Assembly: GCF_022096995.1 (NCBI RefSeq)
Contig: NZ_JACXGQ010000003.1
Span: 248,001-312,000, forward strand
Reading direction: 5' to 3'
Origin: Yoonia sp. I 8.24
GTDB lineage: Bacteria > Pseudomonadota > Alphaproteobacteria > Rhodobacterales > Rhodobacteraceae
Length of the DNA: 64,000 bases
Part shown: positions 8,365 through 18,579 of the stretch, piece after piece
Layout of the letters: each line of letters starts with the position of its first letter
Numbering within the stretch: position 1 is the stretch's first letter
Notes under the pieces: generated by a model
The model's database searches: none
What the model was told of the DNA's origin: nothing
The model's input: the letters and a program-made list of their open reading frames with translations, nothing else
Translations under genes and position numbers: made by a program

Positions 8365-9555
8365 ATGATTGGCAAGACCTTCAAGCGGTCAGACGCAGCG
8401 CAGGACGCTCAAACCAAGGGGTTTGACGACTTCGAGTTACGCTTGGGTGATTTGATGCGCGGTGAACGTGCGACAATGGGCAAAAGCCTATTGGATGTTC
8501 AGCGTGAGCTGAAAATCAAAGCCGCCTATATTGCCGCGATCGAAAACGCAGACCCCTCCGCATTTGATACCCCCGGATTTATTGCAGGCTATGTGCGCTC
8601 ATATGCGCGGTATCTGCGGATGGACCCGGATTACGCATTTGACACATTTTGCACCGAAAGCGGTTTTGCGACTGCCCACGGCATGTCCGCAGAGGCATCA
8701 TCGTTGCAAGGCAAGATCGGTGAACCTGTCGTGGCACCGCTTGGCAAAGATATCTTCTCAGCCTCTGCGACGCCATTTGTGCCTGCGGCTGACCGGGTTA
8801 TGGCCGGGTTTGAACCGCGCGCTATCGGGTCAGTACTTGTACTGATCGCAATGATTGGCGGGCTTGGTTTTGGTGGTTGGACGGTGTTGCAAGAAGTACA
8901 AAAAGTACAATTCGCCCCGGTTGAGCAAGCGCCGGTTGTCGTCGCTGATCTTGATCCACTTTCGGGCGTAACAAATAGCCTGGATCAAACACAAGATTTG
9001 GCTGGTTTCGTTGCGCCGTCATCTGATGCTTTGGATCGGTTGTATCGCCCACAGGCGCTTGATGTGCCCGTGCTGACCGCACGCGATGCGCCAATCTCAA
9101 CCCTGAATCCGGGCTCTTTTGGTTCGGTTCTACCCGCTCAGATCAACCCAGATGTTGTTGTAGCCGACGCCGATGTAGCCTCGCCGCATCCACCGGCCAT
9201 CCAAGTTGTCGGCCCAGATGTGCCAGAATTGCAATTGGTTGCCGTTCGCCCCGCATGGGTGCGCGTGCGGGCGGCCAACGGTACTGTCATTTTCGAGGGT
9301 GTGATGTCACCCGGCGAGAATTTCGAAGTTCCCGCAACCGAAGAACCCGCGACGTTGCGCGTAGGTGAAAGCGGCGCGGTCTATTTCGCGGTGAATGGCG
9401 TGCACTATGGGCCTGCTGGCCAAACGGGCGTTGTGACGTCCAATGTCGCGCTAAATGCCGACAGCCTGCTTGATAGCTATAGCGTCGCAGATTTGACCGC
9501 TGATGATGACCTCGCCGAGGTCGTGCGCGTGGCCGAAAATAGCGCAGGCGAATAA
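8365..9555 (+). CDS. RodZ-like HTH membrane protein (DUF4115)
   Basis: A 396-residue bitopic protein. Residues about 20-95 form a cytoplasmic Cro/Xre-type helix-turn-helix of the RodZ kind (LGDLMRGERATMGKSLLDVQ, FDTPGFIAGYVRSYARYLRMD). One membrane helix lies near residues 150-170 (AIGSVLVLIAMIGGLGFGGW). After a low-complexity periplasmic linker, a C-terminal DUF4115 beta domain begins at about residue 290 (LVAVRPAWVRVRAANGTVIFEG). RodZ links MreB to the elongation machinery in rods; whether this protein does so is inference. The order RodZ-like gene then ispG is, as I recall, common in Rhodobacteraceae. ispG starts 73 bases downstream. Confidence 0.8.
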   Translation: MIGKTFKRSDAAQDAQTKGFDDFELRLGDLMRGERATMGKSLLDVQRELKIKAAYIAAIENADPSAFDTPGFIAGYVRSYARYLRMDPDYAFDTFCTESGFATAHGMSAEASSLQGKIGEPVVAPLGKDIFSASATPFVPAADRVMAGFEPRAIGSVLVLIAMIGGLGFGGWTVLQEVQKVQFAPVEQAPVVVADLDPLSGVTNSLDQTQDLAGFVAPSSDALDRLYRPQALDVPVLTARDAPISTLNPGSFGSVLPAQINPDVVVADADVASPHPPAIQVVGPDVPELQLVAVRPAWVRVRAANGTVIFEGVMSPGENFEVPATEEPATLRVGESGAVYFAVNGVHYGPAGQTGVVTSNVALNADSLLDSYSVADLTADDDLAEVVRVAENSAGE

Positions 9556-9628
9556 CCCGCCAAGCGGTTGCTGCACGCGGGTTTGATGCTTAGATTGCCG
9601 GTAACCGCGATTGCCTGAAAGCAGCCCT

Positions 9629-10747
9629 ATGTCCCTCAATTCAATCCGCCCATGGCGCCACATCGAACGCCGCAAATCCCGTCAAATTATGGTGGGCAAT
9701 GTGCCTGTTGGGGGCGATGCTCCGATTTCCGTGCAGACGATGACCAATACGCTGACGACGGACGTCAAAGGCACCATTGCCCAAATCCAAGCTGCCGCTG
9801 ATGCAGGCGCGGATATCGTGCGGGTTTCTGTCCCGGATGAGGCTTCGAGTAAGGCGCTCAAGCAGATCGTGCCCGAAGTATCTGTGCCGATCGTCGCGGA
9901 TATCCATTTCCACTATAAACGCGGGATCGAAGCCGCCGAAGCAGGGGCCGCCTGTTTGCGGATCAACCCCGGTAATATTGGCGATGAAAAACGCGTGCGC
10001 GAGGTGATTAAAGCCGCACGCGACCACAATTGCTCAATTCGGATCGGCGTGAACGCAGGATCGTTGGAAAAGCACCTGTTGGACAAATATGGTGAACCAT
10101 GCCCCGATGCGATGGTCGAAAGCGGGATGGATCATATCAAAATCCTGCAAGACAATGATTTCCACGAATTTAAGATCAGTTGTAAGGCGTCCGATGTCTT
10201 TATGGCGGCGGCTGCTTATCAACAGTTGGCCGATGTAACGGATGCGCCGATCCACCTTGGGATCACCGAAGCCGGCGGGATGATCAGCGGCACAGTTAAA
10301 TCGGCGATTGGTATGGGTAATCTGCTGTGGGCGGGGATTGGCGACACGATCCGTGTATCGTTGTCTGCGGACCCGGTCGAAGAGGTGAAAATGGGGTTCG
10401 AAATCCTCAAATCACTCGGCCTGCGCCACCGTGGGGTAAATATCATTTCATGCCCATCCTGTGCGCGGCAAGGGTTTGACGTGATCAAAACCGTTGAAGC
10501 GTTGGAACAGCGGCTCGAGCATATCAAAACCCCGATGAGCCTCAGCATCATCGGCTGTGTCGTTAACGGCCCCGGAGAGGCGCTGATGACAGACGTCGGC
10601 TTTACTGGTGGCGGAGCAGGGTCAGGGATGGTCTACTTGGCGGGCAAGCAAAGCCACAAACAATCCAACGCAGATATGATCGCACATATCGTGGAGCAGG
10701 TTGAAAAAAAGGCTGAAGAACTGGAAGCAGCACGCGCGGCTGAGTAG
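9629..10747 (+). CDS. ispG: 4-hydroxy-3-methylbut-2-enyl diphosphate synthase
   Basis: IspG (GcpE), 372 residues, is the [4Fe-4S] enzyme that reductively opens MEcPP to HMBPP in the MEP isoprenoid pathway. I took the ATG at 9629 because [20 protein letters not shown] matches the usual N terminus; a TTG six codons earlier is possible. The cluster ligands are visible: CPSC (Cys275, Cys278), Cys310 in [12 protein letters not shown] and Glu317. The TIM-barrel start [17 protein letters not shown] is also typical. Isoprenoid precursors made here feed undecaprenyl phosphate, quinones and pigments. Confidence 0.96.
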   Translation: MSLNSIRPWRHIERRKSRQIMVGNVPVGGDAPISVQTMTNTLTTDVKGTIAQIQAAADAGADIVRVSVPDEASSKALKQIVPEVSVPIVADIHFHYKRGIEAAEAGAACLRINPGNIGDEKRVREVIKAARDHNCSIRIGVNAGSLEKHLLDKYGEPCPDAMVESGMDHIKILQDNDFHEFKISCKASDVFMAAAAYQQLADVTDAPIHLGITEAGGMISGTVKSAIGMGNLLWAGIGDTIRVSLSADPVEEVKMGFEILKSLGLRHRGVNIISCPSCARQGFDVIKTVEALEQRLEHIKTPMSLSIIGCVVNGPGEALMTDVGFTGGGAGSGMVYLAGKQSHKQSNADMIAHIVEQVEKKAEELEAARAAE

Positions 10748-10801
10748 GTGCGAAGCTAGCATACGATGCGCGCGATTTTTGTGCGGGCATGCAGATGGCG
10801 C

Positions 10802-12569
10802 TTAACGCGAAACTGTCGCGATCAGCGGTTTCTTATTTTTACAATGCCGACGGACAAGTTGTTTTTGCTGAGCGTTTGGCGGAATCGTCGGCGCTGGAAT
10901 CGGGGTGAATGCCAGATCCGCGACCGCCGGGAATAGCGTGGTGATTTCTTCCCAAGCCTCTGTGGGGACAGTTTTGCGGGTTTCCGGCCCCAAAAAGAAA
11001 CTCTCGGATGGGGTGCCTTCGGCATAGATCACTTCGTGGTTGTCAAACAAAAGATGGAAATAGTCGACCTGCGTTACGGCGTGATCGACCTCAATTCGCG
11101 GCATTTCTGTCAGCTTGATCGCCGCAACCAGTACCGTTGCTGCACCAAACATCCGTTCGCCAATCCGCGATTTGACGGCCATGCGGTGTTGGCGTGACAC
11201 GCGCAAATCGCGTTTGGGTAGCCCCGCACCCATGCTGCCCGCCGCGATGCGAACCGGCAAGAGCTTTGGATTTGCGCGCAATGCATCAAGGCCAATAGTG
11301 CGACACAGTGAGAGTTGCAGGGGCTGATAGCCGCGATCAAGCGTCAGCACCCGGTCACCGGGTACAAGCGTTTCAACGGGGACATCCCCACGCTCTGTCG
11401 TGATCAAAGTGCCTTTTGTAAAACAGGTGACGCCGGTTTGTTCTTCGATTTCAGAGGCGGTTTTACCGATGAAGCCCGTCAGCCCGGGAATGGAACCATC
11501 AATCGCGGTGTTATCTGAATAGTCGCTGCCGTCTGATTGGTTCAGAACGCCGTCATCGGCAAGATCGGCCAGCATCTCTGTCGTGTTTGTATAGAACGAT
11601 GTGAGGTCGATGTAGTCGTTATTGCCGGCGTCGCCATCATTGGTATCGGTCGACCCGGCGCCAAAATCGGTGATCGTATCATCGCCGTCGCCTGCGTTAT
11701 AGACAAATGTGTCATTGCCTGCGCCACCGGTAATAACGTCGTTGCCTTCGCCTGCGGTGATCGTGTCATGGCCGCCCGCGCCATCAATAACGTCATCGTT
11801 GCGGTCAACGCCGGTCCCATCATTATTATCGACCCAATCGTTTTCCGGGTCTTCATCATAGGTAACATCGATAATGTCATCGCCCGTGGTCCCATCGACG
11901 ACGCCGTCGATGTCAAAATGGTGCCCGAACTGTCGAGATCCATTTCCTAGGTCCCATCCGGGTCACCGTTGCCAAAATCAGTTGTGTCAAAATCGATCAG
12001 GGCGGCGTCATCATCAGTGCCGGGAAGCTCAACGAAGGTTGGCGGCGCGCCACCGTCCGTAATTCGACCGATGCCGACCCAAAACCACCGTTAGTCCATT
12101 CGATATCGCCGTAAATGAACTCGACCGATAGATCGTCACCACCCGTGTCGCTTAGAATGACCTGAAACGAGTTCCTATCGGTACCATTGTTACCGTAGGA
12201 AGCGACGTCCAACCATGTGATTGTGACTTTCCCGGTTGTGGCGTCAACATCCCAATAGATATCGCCATCGGTCGTGCCGCGAATGTCAACATCGCTCCAG
12301 AAAGGGGCGATTGCGGGCACCGTTATGCTGTCGATGCCCGTTGGGGTATATGAGGTAACGGGCGCGCCAAATGTAATGAGCCCGTTGGTATTAATGTAAA
12401 TTTCAGTATAAGTCTGGCCAAAGTAAGTAATCGGCCCGCCGCCGAATGCGGCGGTAATATCAATGGCAATACTACCGTCATCCATGTTGCTGGCGTCTAG
12501 ATCGCTAACGCCGGTTCCCTTGAACGAGTCTGCGCCTTATCCGCCACTAACTGTTTCCAATGTCGCCAT
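10802..12569 (-). pseudogene. Decayed nidogen-like/RTX/Hint domain protein gene
   Basis: Stitching three minus-strand frames recovers one secreted-protein relic. It starts MATLETVSGG at 12569. Codon 11 is TAA (12537-12539) where the sense runs on into GADSFKGTGVSDLDASN. A nidogen-like part follows (YINTNGLITFGAP, IAPFWSDVDIRG, VTITWLDVASYGNN). A frameshift near 12061-12066 is inferred because a one-base correction restores ITDGGAPPTFVELPG. An in-frame TAG (11947-11949) sits in GDPDGT-stop-EMDLDSSG, probably from TGG, and a further frameshift lies near 11920-11930. Next come RTX-type acidic Gly repeats (ITAGEGNDVITGGAGNDTF) and a C-terminal Hint domain starting VTCFTKGTLITTERGDVPVE. Such proteins are common exported Hint proteins in this family. 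A 257-residue Hint fragment could still be translated from 11575. Confidence 0.85.
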
Positions 12570-12741
12570 TGCTTCGTTCCAAACCAATCACACAATAACG
12601 CGCATAACATACGGCCCCGCGCGTTAAGGGCCATCGGAACACTGTATGTTTTGCTTTAGGTTTCGCTGGCAACGATTTCGCGGACCTCAACTGTTGGCTG
12701 GGGGGAATATGCATTGGACATGGTTGCAAAGCTGCCTGCGC

Positions 12742-13485
12742 CTATTCTTCGCGCAATTCAGCAATTATGGCGACCATCGCGTCTGCTGGTACATAGCCCC
12801 GTAGCATTTGGTCTTCGATTACAAATGTTGGGGTGCCCGAGATTTCCATTTGATCGCCCAATGCGCGGTTCGCTGCGATGATATTGGTGACTTCGCTTGA
12901 ATCCATCTGCGCAATGATCGCTTCGGCGTCCAATTCAAGAATTTCAGCCAGCCGTGTCATGCTCGCTTGGGTGATGTCGCCCCGAAATTCCATCAATGTG
13001 TCATGCACAGCTTTATAGGCGTCGTCGCCAGCGACAAGCTGGGTCGCGACGGCAAAGCGCGAGGCAAGCACCGATTGTTCGCCCAAGATGGGGTATTCTT
13101 TGACGATAAAGCGAATATTGGCATCTGCGGCCAATAGGGCTTCGACCTCTGTGTAGGCGCGTTTACAATAACCGCACCGGTAATCCATGAACTCAACGAT
13201 GGTGATGTCACCCGCCGGATTGCCGCCAACATAGGAATGGCGATCGTTAAACAACTCATCCGCATAGGTTACTGCAAGCAACTGATCGTTGGCGATTTCG
13301 GCCAGACGCTCACGTTCTAGCAAAACGCCGATCGCCTCTTGCAAGACCTCAGGATCTTCGAGCAGATAGGCCCGTACCTCTGCGCGAAATGCAGCGCGCT
13401 CCGCATCGGTCATCGCCTCAAGTTCAAGGGCGGCCACCGGGCTGGTCAGGGCGAAAAGAAAGGGCAGGGCATAGCGCAGGGACAT
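12742..13485 (-). CDS. DsbA-family thioredoxin-fold oxidoreductase
   Basis: A periplasmic DsbA/Com1-like protein of 247 residues from the ATG at 13485, with GAG 9 bases upstream. An ATG three codons earlier is the alternative. A signal peptide (MSLRYALPFLFALTSPVAAL) is cut near residue 19. A helical N-terminal region (residues 25-80) precedes the thioredoxin fold with active site CGYC (Cys104, Cys107), then IVKEYPILGEQS and the cis-Pro loop SGTPTFVI. It probably oxidises or isomerises disulfides in exported proteins. It is divergent from the aminotransferase gene, with about 120 bases between starts. Confidence 0.88.
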   Translation of the reverse strand: MSLRYALPFLFALTSPVAALELEAMTDAERAAFRAEVRAYLLEDPEVLQEAIGVLLERERLAEIANDQLLAVTYADELFNDRHSYVGGNPAGDITIVEFMDYRCGYCKRAYTEVEALLAADANIRFIVKEYPILGEQSVLASRFAVATQLVAGDDAYKAVHDTLMEFRGDITQASMTRLAEILELDAEAIIAQMDSSEVTNIIAANRALGDQMEISGTPTFVIEDQMLRGYVPADAMVAIIAELREE

Positions 13486-13607
13486 CTGGATCATCTCGTT
13501 AACATATATTCGCTTGTGACAGACCATATTTACCGGGGAATGCCAAGGTCCATTGACCTCACATAGCGGTGACAGGCACATAGGGCGCAAAGAAGAAGGG
13601 CAGCGAA

Positions 13608-14753
13608 ATGCGACATTCAAACCGGGGCGACGTCGACCCATTCATCGTCATGGACGTTATGGAAGCCGCCCGCCAAGCCGAGGCAGCCGGGCGGCATATT
13701 ATTCACATGGAGGTAGGCCAACCCAGCACGGGCGCGCCGACGCAAGCCCGCGAAAAACTGATCACCGATCTTGCGGATCCGTTGGGCTATACGGTTGGGC
13801 TTGGCCTGCCAGAGTTGCGCGCGCGCATCGCGCGCCATTACGGCGATTGGTATGATGTTGATCTGGACCCTGCGCGCGTCGTCGTAACAAGCGGCGCGTC
13901 TGGCGCGTTTTTACTCGCGTTTTCGGCGCTGTTTGATAATGGCGAACGGGTGGGGCTGGGGACGCCATGCTACCCGTCCTACCGCCAAATCCTAAAGGCG
14001 GTGGGGCTGACCCCGGTTGATATCCCAACGACGCTTGATCAACGGTTTCAGCCGCAGCCCGCGCATGTATCGGAATATGATTTGGCCGGGCTGATCGTGG
14101 CGTCCCCTGCGAACCCGACAGGCACAATGCTGGACGCGGGCGCGCTTGCAGCTTTGTCCGAGGCCTGCAACGCAGCGGATGCGGCGTTTATTTCGGACGA
14201 AATATATCACGGCATTGACTATGATATTGCACCTGTTTCAGCGCTCCAGGTCACGGATGACGCCTATGTGGTGAATTCGTTTTCAAAATATTTTTCGATG
14301 ACGGGCTGGCGGGTCGGTTGGATGGTTGTCCCCGAAGATCATGTGCGCCGCGTTGAACGATTGGCGCAAAACATGTTCATCTGCGCGCCCCATGCGGCGC
14401 AACGATTGGCATTGCACGCAATGGATTGCCCGGACGAGCTGGACCAGAACAAGGCCGTGTACGCCGCTAACCGCGCCCTGATGATCGACGGGTTGCGCGC
14501 GGCCGGGTTGACCCATTTTGCGCCGCCTGATGGGGCGTTTTATATATATGTGGATGTCTCTGAATACACCGATGACGCTCGCGCATTTGCGGCGCAAATT
14601 TTGGCGCAGGCCGGGGTGGCCATGACGCCGGGGCTCGATTTTGATGCGGGTCGTGGGCATCACTGGCTGCGGTTCTCTTATGCGCGCAATACGCAAGATA
14701 TCCGCGAAGGCTTAGATCGGATCGCGAAATTCATGCAGGCTTACCGCAGGTGA
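13608..14753 (+). CDS. Class I/II pyridoxal-phosphate aminotransferase
   Basis: A 381-residue fold-type I aminotransferase. Visible features are HMEVGQPSTGAP near the N terminus, the cofactor region VVTSGASGAFLLAF, SPANPTGT with the conserved Asn, SDEIYHGIDY (Asp binding the pyridine N, Tyr), VNSFSKYFSMTGWRVGW with the Schiff-base Lys, and the carboxylate-binding Arg in HWLRFSYA. Its amino acid substrate cannot be decided by eye; it belongs to the aspartate/aromatic/alanine group. Its stop overlaps the GTG of the amidase gene (GTGA), so the two are translationally coupled. Confidence 0.88.
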   Translation: MRHSNRGDVDPFIVMDVMEAARQAEAAGRHIIHMEVGQPSTGAPTQAREKLITDLADPLGYTVGLGLPELRARIARHYGDWYDVDLDPARVVVTSGASGAFLLAFSALFDNGERVGLGTPCYPSYRQILKAVGLTPVDIPTTLDQRFQPQPAHVSEYDLAGLIVASPANPTGTMLDAGALAALSEACNAADAAFISDEIYHGIDYDIAPVSALQVTDDAYVVNSFSKYFSMTGWRVGWMVVPEDHVRRVERLAQNMFICAPHAAQRLALHAMDCPDELDQNKAVYAANRALMIDGLRAAGLTHFAPPDGAFYIYVDVSEYTDDARAFAAQILAQAGVAMTPGLDFDAGRGHHWLRFSYARNTQDIREGLDRIAKFMQAYRR

Positions 14754-15886
14754 TACGGCTGATTTGTTTCTTTTGCTGTCTTTGCACAGCGATGTCGGCG
14801 CAAGTGACCGTTGATCCCAACCGTACAGCGGTGGGTGACGGTTGGTGGCGGCTTGAAATTAACGTAGGGCTTTCAGAAGTGACGCCTTACCGATTGTTTA
14901 CATTGGATAATCCGCGCAGACTTGTCGTGGACTTTCAAGATACGGTTTGGCCGGATGTTTCGCCCGATCTCTTGCTATCGGGTGATCGTGCTACGGCGCT
15001 ACGTTATGGTGCGCTTGGCCCGGATTGGTCGCGTATGGTTGTGGATTTAGCGGGGCCGCTTGAGGTCACGCAAGCGGCAATGCAAACCACCGATGCGGGC
15101 GCTGATCTGTCAATAATCTTGAAACGCACGGACGCGCGCAGTTTTTCGGCCAATACAGGTGCGCCAAGTGATTTGAATCTTGGGCAACCCGTTTCCCTGC
15201 CGCCAGCGACATCTGGCGGGTTTCACGTCGTTATCGATCCCGGCCATGGGGGCATCGATCCCGGCGCATTGCGTGACGGTGTGAGTGAAGCGGATCTCAT
15301 GCTGCAATTAGGGCAAGAGGTGGCAACGGCGGTGGACGCAATTGACGGTGTGCAGGCGAGCCTCACGCGTGATGCAGATGTCTTTGTGCCGCTGTATACG
15401 CGCGTCAGTTCCGCGAGGGCGGCGGGGGCGGATTTGTTCATCTCGTTGCATGCTGACGCACTTGAAGAAGATGCTGCAAGTGGCGCATCTGTATACACTT
15501 TATCGCGTGATGGTGGGGCGCTTGCAGCGCGCCGCATGATCGCTCGGCATGAAAGCGGTGATCTTTTGGCTGGCGTTGATTTAGACGCGCAAGGGGATCA
15601 AATCGCGACACTTTTGATGGATTTGGCGCGTGATCAGACCGGGCCACAGGGGGGTGAATTTGCGGATATGCTGATTACGCAGATGGAAAATGCCGGGGTG
15701 CGGGTCAATACCAATCCACGCCGTTTTGGCCAGCTTGCCGTGCTATCTGCTGCAGATTTTCCAAGTGTTCTGGTCGAGGTCGGCTTTCTATCGAATGCGC
15801 AAGACCGCGCAGCGCTAGAAGACCCCGAAAGTCGCGCAACCATCGTGGCAGCTATTGCTGCCGCCGTTAACCAATTTGCACGCTAA
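14750..15886 (+). CDS. N-acetylmuramoyl-L-alanine amidase (AMIN + Amidase_3)
   Basis: A 378-residue periplasmic cell-wall amidase of the AmiA/B/C type, starting at GTG. A short signal (LICFFCCLCTAMSAQV) leads to an AMIN domain at about residues 25-110 (YRLFTLDNPRRLVVDFQDT), which targets septal peptidoglycan in relatives. The catalytic Amidase_3 domain covers about 165-375. Zinc ligands are in VIDPGHGGIDPGA and LFISLHADAL, and the catalytic Glu in VLVEVGFLSN. It cleaves between MurNAc and the stem peptide during cell separation. It overlaps the preceding aminotransferase by 4 bases and leads into PBP1a 98 bases later. Confidence 0.92.
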   Translation: MIRLICFFCCLCTAMSAQVTVDPNRTAVGDGWWRLEINVGLSEVTPYRLFTLDNPRRLVVDFQDTVWPDVSPDLLLSGDRATALRYGALGPDWSRMVVDLAGPLEVTQAAMQTTDAGADLSIILKRTDARSFSANTGAPSDLNLGQPVSLPPATSGGFHVVIDPGHGGIDPGALRDGVSEADLMLQLGQEVATAVDAIDGVQASLTRDADVFVPLYTRVSSARAAGADLFISLHADALEEDAASGASVYTLSRDGGALAARRMIARHESGDLLAGVDLDAQGDQIATLLMDLARDQTGPQGGEFADMLITQMENAGVRVNTNPRRFGQLAVLSAADFPSVLVEVGFLSNAQDRAALEDPESRATIVAAIAAAVNQFAR

Positions 15887-15984
15887 ATCGTGATCATATA
15901 CCAGCGCGTTGCGCATATGGCCTTTTGACCATCAGGTGACAGGGGCGTATAAGAATGTTTGAAACCATAGGACTTTGATCACCC

Positions 15985-18504
15985 GTGCTGCGCTTTATTT
16001 TCTCTTTCTTTGGTGGAATTTTGACCATGCTGACCATGGGTTTGATCATGGGGGCGCTGACGCTTGGCGGTGTGCTATACATGTATGGCCGGGATTTGCC
16101 GACATATGAGACACTTGCGCGTTATCAGCCAAAGACGATTAGCCGGATTTATTCAGGCGAAGGTGAAATTATTGATGAATTTGCCGTTGAGCGGCGGTTG
16201 TTTACACCGGCATCCGAGATTCCTGATCTTGTGAAACAAGCCTTTATCTCTGCTGAGGATAAGAATTTCTACACCCACACCGGCTATGATCCGCGTGGTA
16301 TTTTGGCAGCAATTGTCGAAGCCGTGACATCGCGCGGTGAAAACCTGCGTGGGGCGTCGACGATTACCCAGCAGGTGATGAAGAACTTCCTTTTGGATGG
16401 TTCAACCACATTGGAACGTAAGATCAAGGAAATCATCCTAGCCACGCGAATCGAAGGCGCGATGAGTAAAGAACAGATCCTTGAACTATACCTGACCGAG
16501 ATTGACCTCGGGGTGCGTTCGTTTGGTGTGACGGCGGCGGCACGGTCCTATTTCAACAAACCCCTGTCTGAATTATCGCCAGCAGAGGCGGCGTTTTTGG
16601 CGGTCCACCCCAAAGCGCCCTATAGCTACCACCCCGTGCATAACCGCGAGGCGGCCATTGCGCGCCGTAATTTCATTCTGCGCGAGATGTTTGAAAACGG
16701 CTATCTGACCCAAGAAGAATTGACCGTCGCGCTGAACGATCCACTGCGCACGGTGCAAAATGGCGATTTCCCAAGCTATCAAGAAAGCCTGCCGCCGCGC
16801 GATTACTTTACCGATGAAATCCGCCGTCAGCTTTCGCAAAACTTCGGCGAAGATGAATTTTTCTCAGGCGGGTTGTCCATTCGGGCGACGGTTGATCCTG
16901 ATCTGCAAGTGACGGCTGCGCATTCGCTACAACGTGCGCTTGAAGAATATGACCGTGGTTTGGGCGAATGGCGGGGCACTGGGCTGACAATTCCGGAAGA
17001 CCAACTTGGCTCAGAAGAGCTGTGGCGCGCTGCTTTGGCTGATCTTACCGTGCCACGCGACATTACTTATGTGGCACCTTGGTATCCGGCCGTGGTGCTC
17101 GCGGTGGAAGAAAATCAACTGCGCATAGGCGTGGAAGGGATTGTTGAAACCGAGGCGGAACCTTTTGTTGTGCCGCGTCGCGACATTGAATGGATGCGCG
17201 GCAACTTCTTTGACAATTACACCGTTGGCGATGTGGTGCATGTGCGCCGTATGACGGCCGATAGTGACGGGGCGTTTATCCGATGGTCGCTGCGCCAAAT
17301 CCCCGAAGCCCAAGGCGGCTTTATGGCGATGGACGTGAACACGGGCCGTGTCATCGCGATGCAAGGTGGCTTTAGCTACCAAGATTCGGTGTTTAACCGC
17401 GCCACCCAAGCCCAACGTCAGCCGGGCTCGTCTTTTAAACCCTTTGTTTATGCGGCCGCACTTGATAGCGGTTATTCCCCGGCGACAATTGTTGTGGATG
17501 CGCCGATCACCATCAACACGCCGCAAGGCGTCTGGCGCCCTAAAAACGCATCAAACCAGTTTTACGGCCCAACGCCGTTGCGCACGGGGATTGAACGGTC
17601 ACGGAACTTGATGACCATTCGTCTCGCGCAGGAAATTGGGATGGATACGGTCGCCGCCTATGCGGAACGCTTTGGCGTGTATGACCGCATGAACCAAGGG
17701 TTGGCTGCGTCACTTGGCGCGGATGAGACCACATTGTTCAAAATGATTTCCGCCTATGCGATGTTTGCGAACGGTGGCGAACGGGTGGAACCTACCTTGG
17801 TTGACCGGGTGCAGGACCGCTACGGTAACACCGTATATCGCCACGACCAGCGCATTTGTGTTGATTGTGACGATGCGATCATCGCCGAAGGGTTCGGGCC
17901 GCGGATTGAATCGAACCGCGACCGTGTGATGAATGAAATCACCGCCTATCAGTTGACTTCGATGATGCGCGGCGTTGTGCAGCGCGGGACCGCAAGCGGC
18001 GCGATCAACTTGCCGGTTCCCATCGCGGGTAAGACCGGGACAACCAATGACGCGAAGGATGTTTGGTTCATTGGGTTTTCTTCTAACATCGTTGCTGGCT
18101 GCTATATCGGTTATGACACGCCGCGATCCTTGGGGCGCGGTGCGTCGGGCGGCGGGTTCTGTGGCCCTGTGTTCAACCGCTTTATGCGTGAAGCGATCGA
18201 CGTTTACGGCGCAGGCGCATTTGACGTTCCCGAAAGCTGCCAGTTCATTAACATCGACCGCTACAGCGGCGCGCGTTTGCCGGACGGCGTGTCAGGCGAA
18301 AATGTGATCGCCGAATGCTTCCGCCCCGGCGAAGAGCCACTGTTTGGGATCATGTTCGATGGTGGGTTCGCCATGGCAGGGGATCTCCCATTGTTTGATG
18401 AGGTGCAGGCGACAGGGCGCGAGGTCACGACATCCACGGGTGAAACCGCGACCGTCGGGCCAAAGGCCACATTCGGGACGCTTTCGACAGGTGGTCTTTA
18501 CTGA
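15985..18504 (+). CDS. mrcA: Penicillin-binding protein 1A
   Basis: An 839-residue class A PBP with a GTG start. It has an N-terminal membrane anchor (residues about 3-32), a GT51 glycosyltransferase domain (EDKNFYTHTGYDPRGI with catalytic Glu, GASTITQQVMKNFLL), an OB-like insert near 300-420, and a transpeptidase domain with SSFKPF (catalytic Ser), SRN and the KTGTTND box. It polymerises and crosslinks peptidoglycan at the outer face of the inner membrane. Full length. A perfect hairpin spans its stop codon. The amidase gene upstream makes this an envelope-assembly cluster. Confidence 0.95.
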   Translation: MLRFIFSFFGGILTMLTMGLIMGALTLGGVLYMYGRDLPTYETLARYQPKTISRIYSGEGEIIDEFAVERRLFTPASEIPDLVKQAFISAEDKNFYTHTGYDPRGILAAIVEAVTSRGENLRGASTITQQVMKNFLLDGSTTLERKIKEIILATRIEGAMSKEQILELYLTEIDLGVRSFGVTAAARSYFNKPLSELSPAEAAFLAVHPKAPYSYHPVHNREAAIARRNFILREMFENGYLTQEELTVALNDPLRTVQNGDFPSYQESLPPRDYFTDEIRRQLSQNFGEDEFFSGGLSIRATVDPDLQVTAAHSLQRALEEYDRGLGEWRGTGLTIPEDQLGSEELWRAALADLTVPRDITYVAPWYPAVVLAVEENQLRIGVEGIVETEAEPFVVPRRDIEWMRGNFFDNYTVGDVVHVRRMTADSDGAFIRWSLRQIPEAQGGFMAMDVNTGRVIAMQGGFSYQDSVFNRATQAQRQPGSSFKPFVYAAALDSGYSPATIVVDAPITINTPQGVWRPKNASNQFYGPTPLRTGIERSRNLMTIRLAQEIGMDTVAAYAERFGVYDRMNQGLAASLGADETTLFKMISAYAMFANGGERVEPTLVDRVQDRYGNTVYRHDQRICVDCDDAIIAEGFGPRIESNRDRVMNEITAYQLTSMMRGVVQRGTASGAINLPVPIAGKTGTTNDAKDVWFIGFSSNIVAGCYIGYDTPRSLGRGASGGGFCGPVFNRFMREAIDVYGAGAFDVPESCQFINIDRYSGARLPDGVSGENVIAECFRPGEEPLFGIMFDGGFAMAGDLPLFDEVQATGREVTTSTGETATVGPKATFGTLSTGGLY

Positions 18505-18511
18505 CCACCTG
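18488..18511 (+). other. Perfect hairpin spanning the mrcA stop codon
   Basis: CAGGTGGTC and GACCACCTG form a 9-bp stem around TTTACT; the TGA stop of mrcA (18502-18504) lies at the loop/stem junction. No T-run follows, so it may be a weak terminator, an RNA-stability element or a coding coincidence. A second GC palindrome (GCGCGGCCCGCGC) follows at about 18520. Confidence 0.45.
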
Positions 18512-18579
18512 CTTGTCGGCGCGCGGCCCGCGCTGTAAGACCCTTTGACAAATCATTGACCTCACATAGGTGCCTTCTC

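Noticed and set aside
11537..11950. Plus-strand frame of 137 residues and minus-strand frame of 133 residues over the same DNA
   Set aside because: Both are out-of-frame readings of the repetitive RTX part of the decayed Hint gene; the true frame gives acidic Gly-rich repeats.
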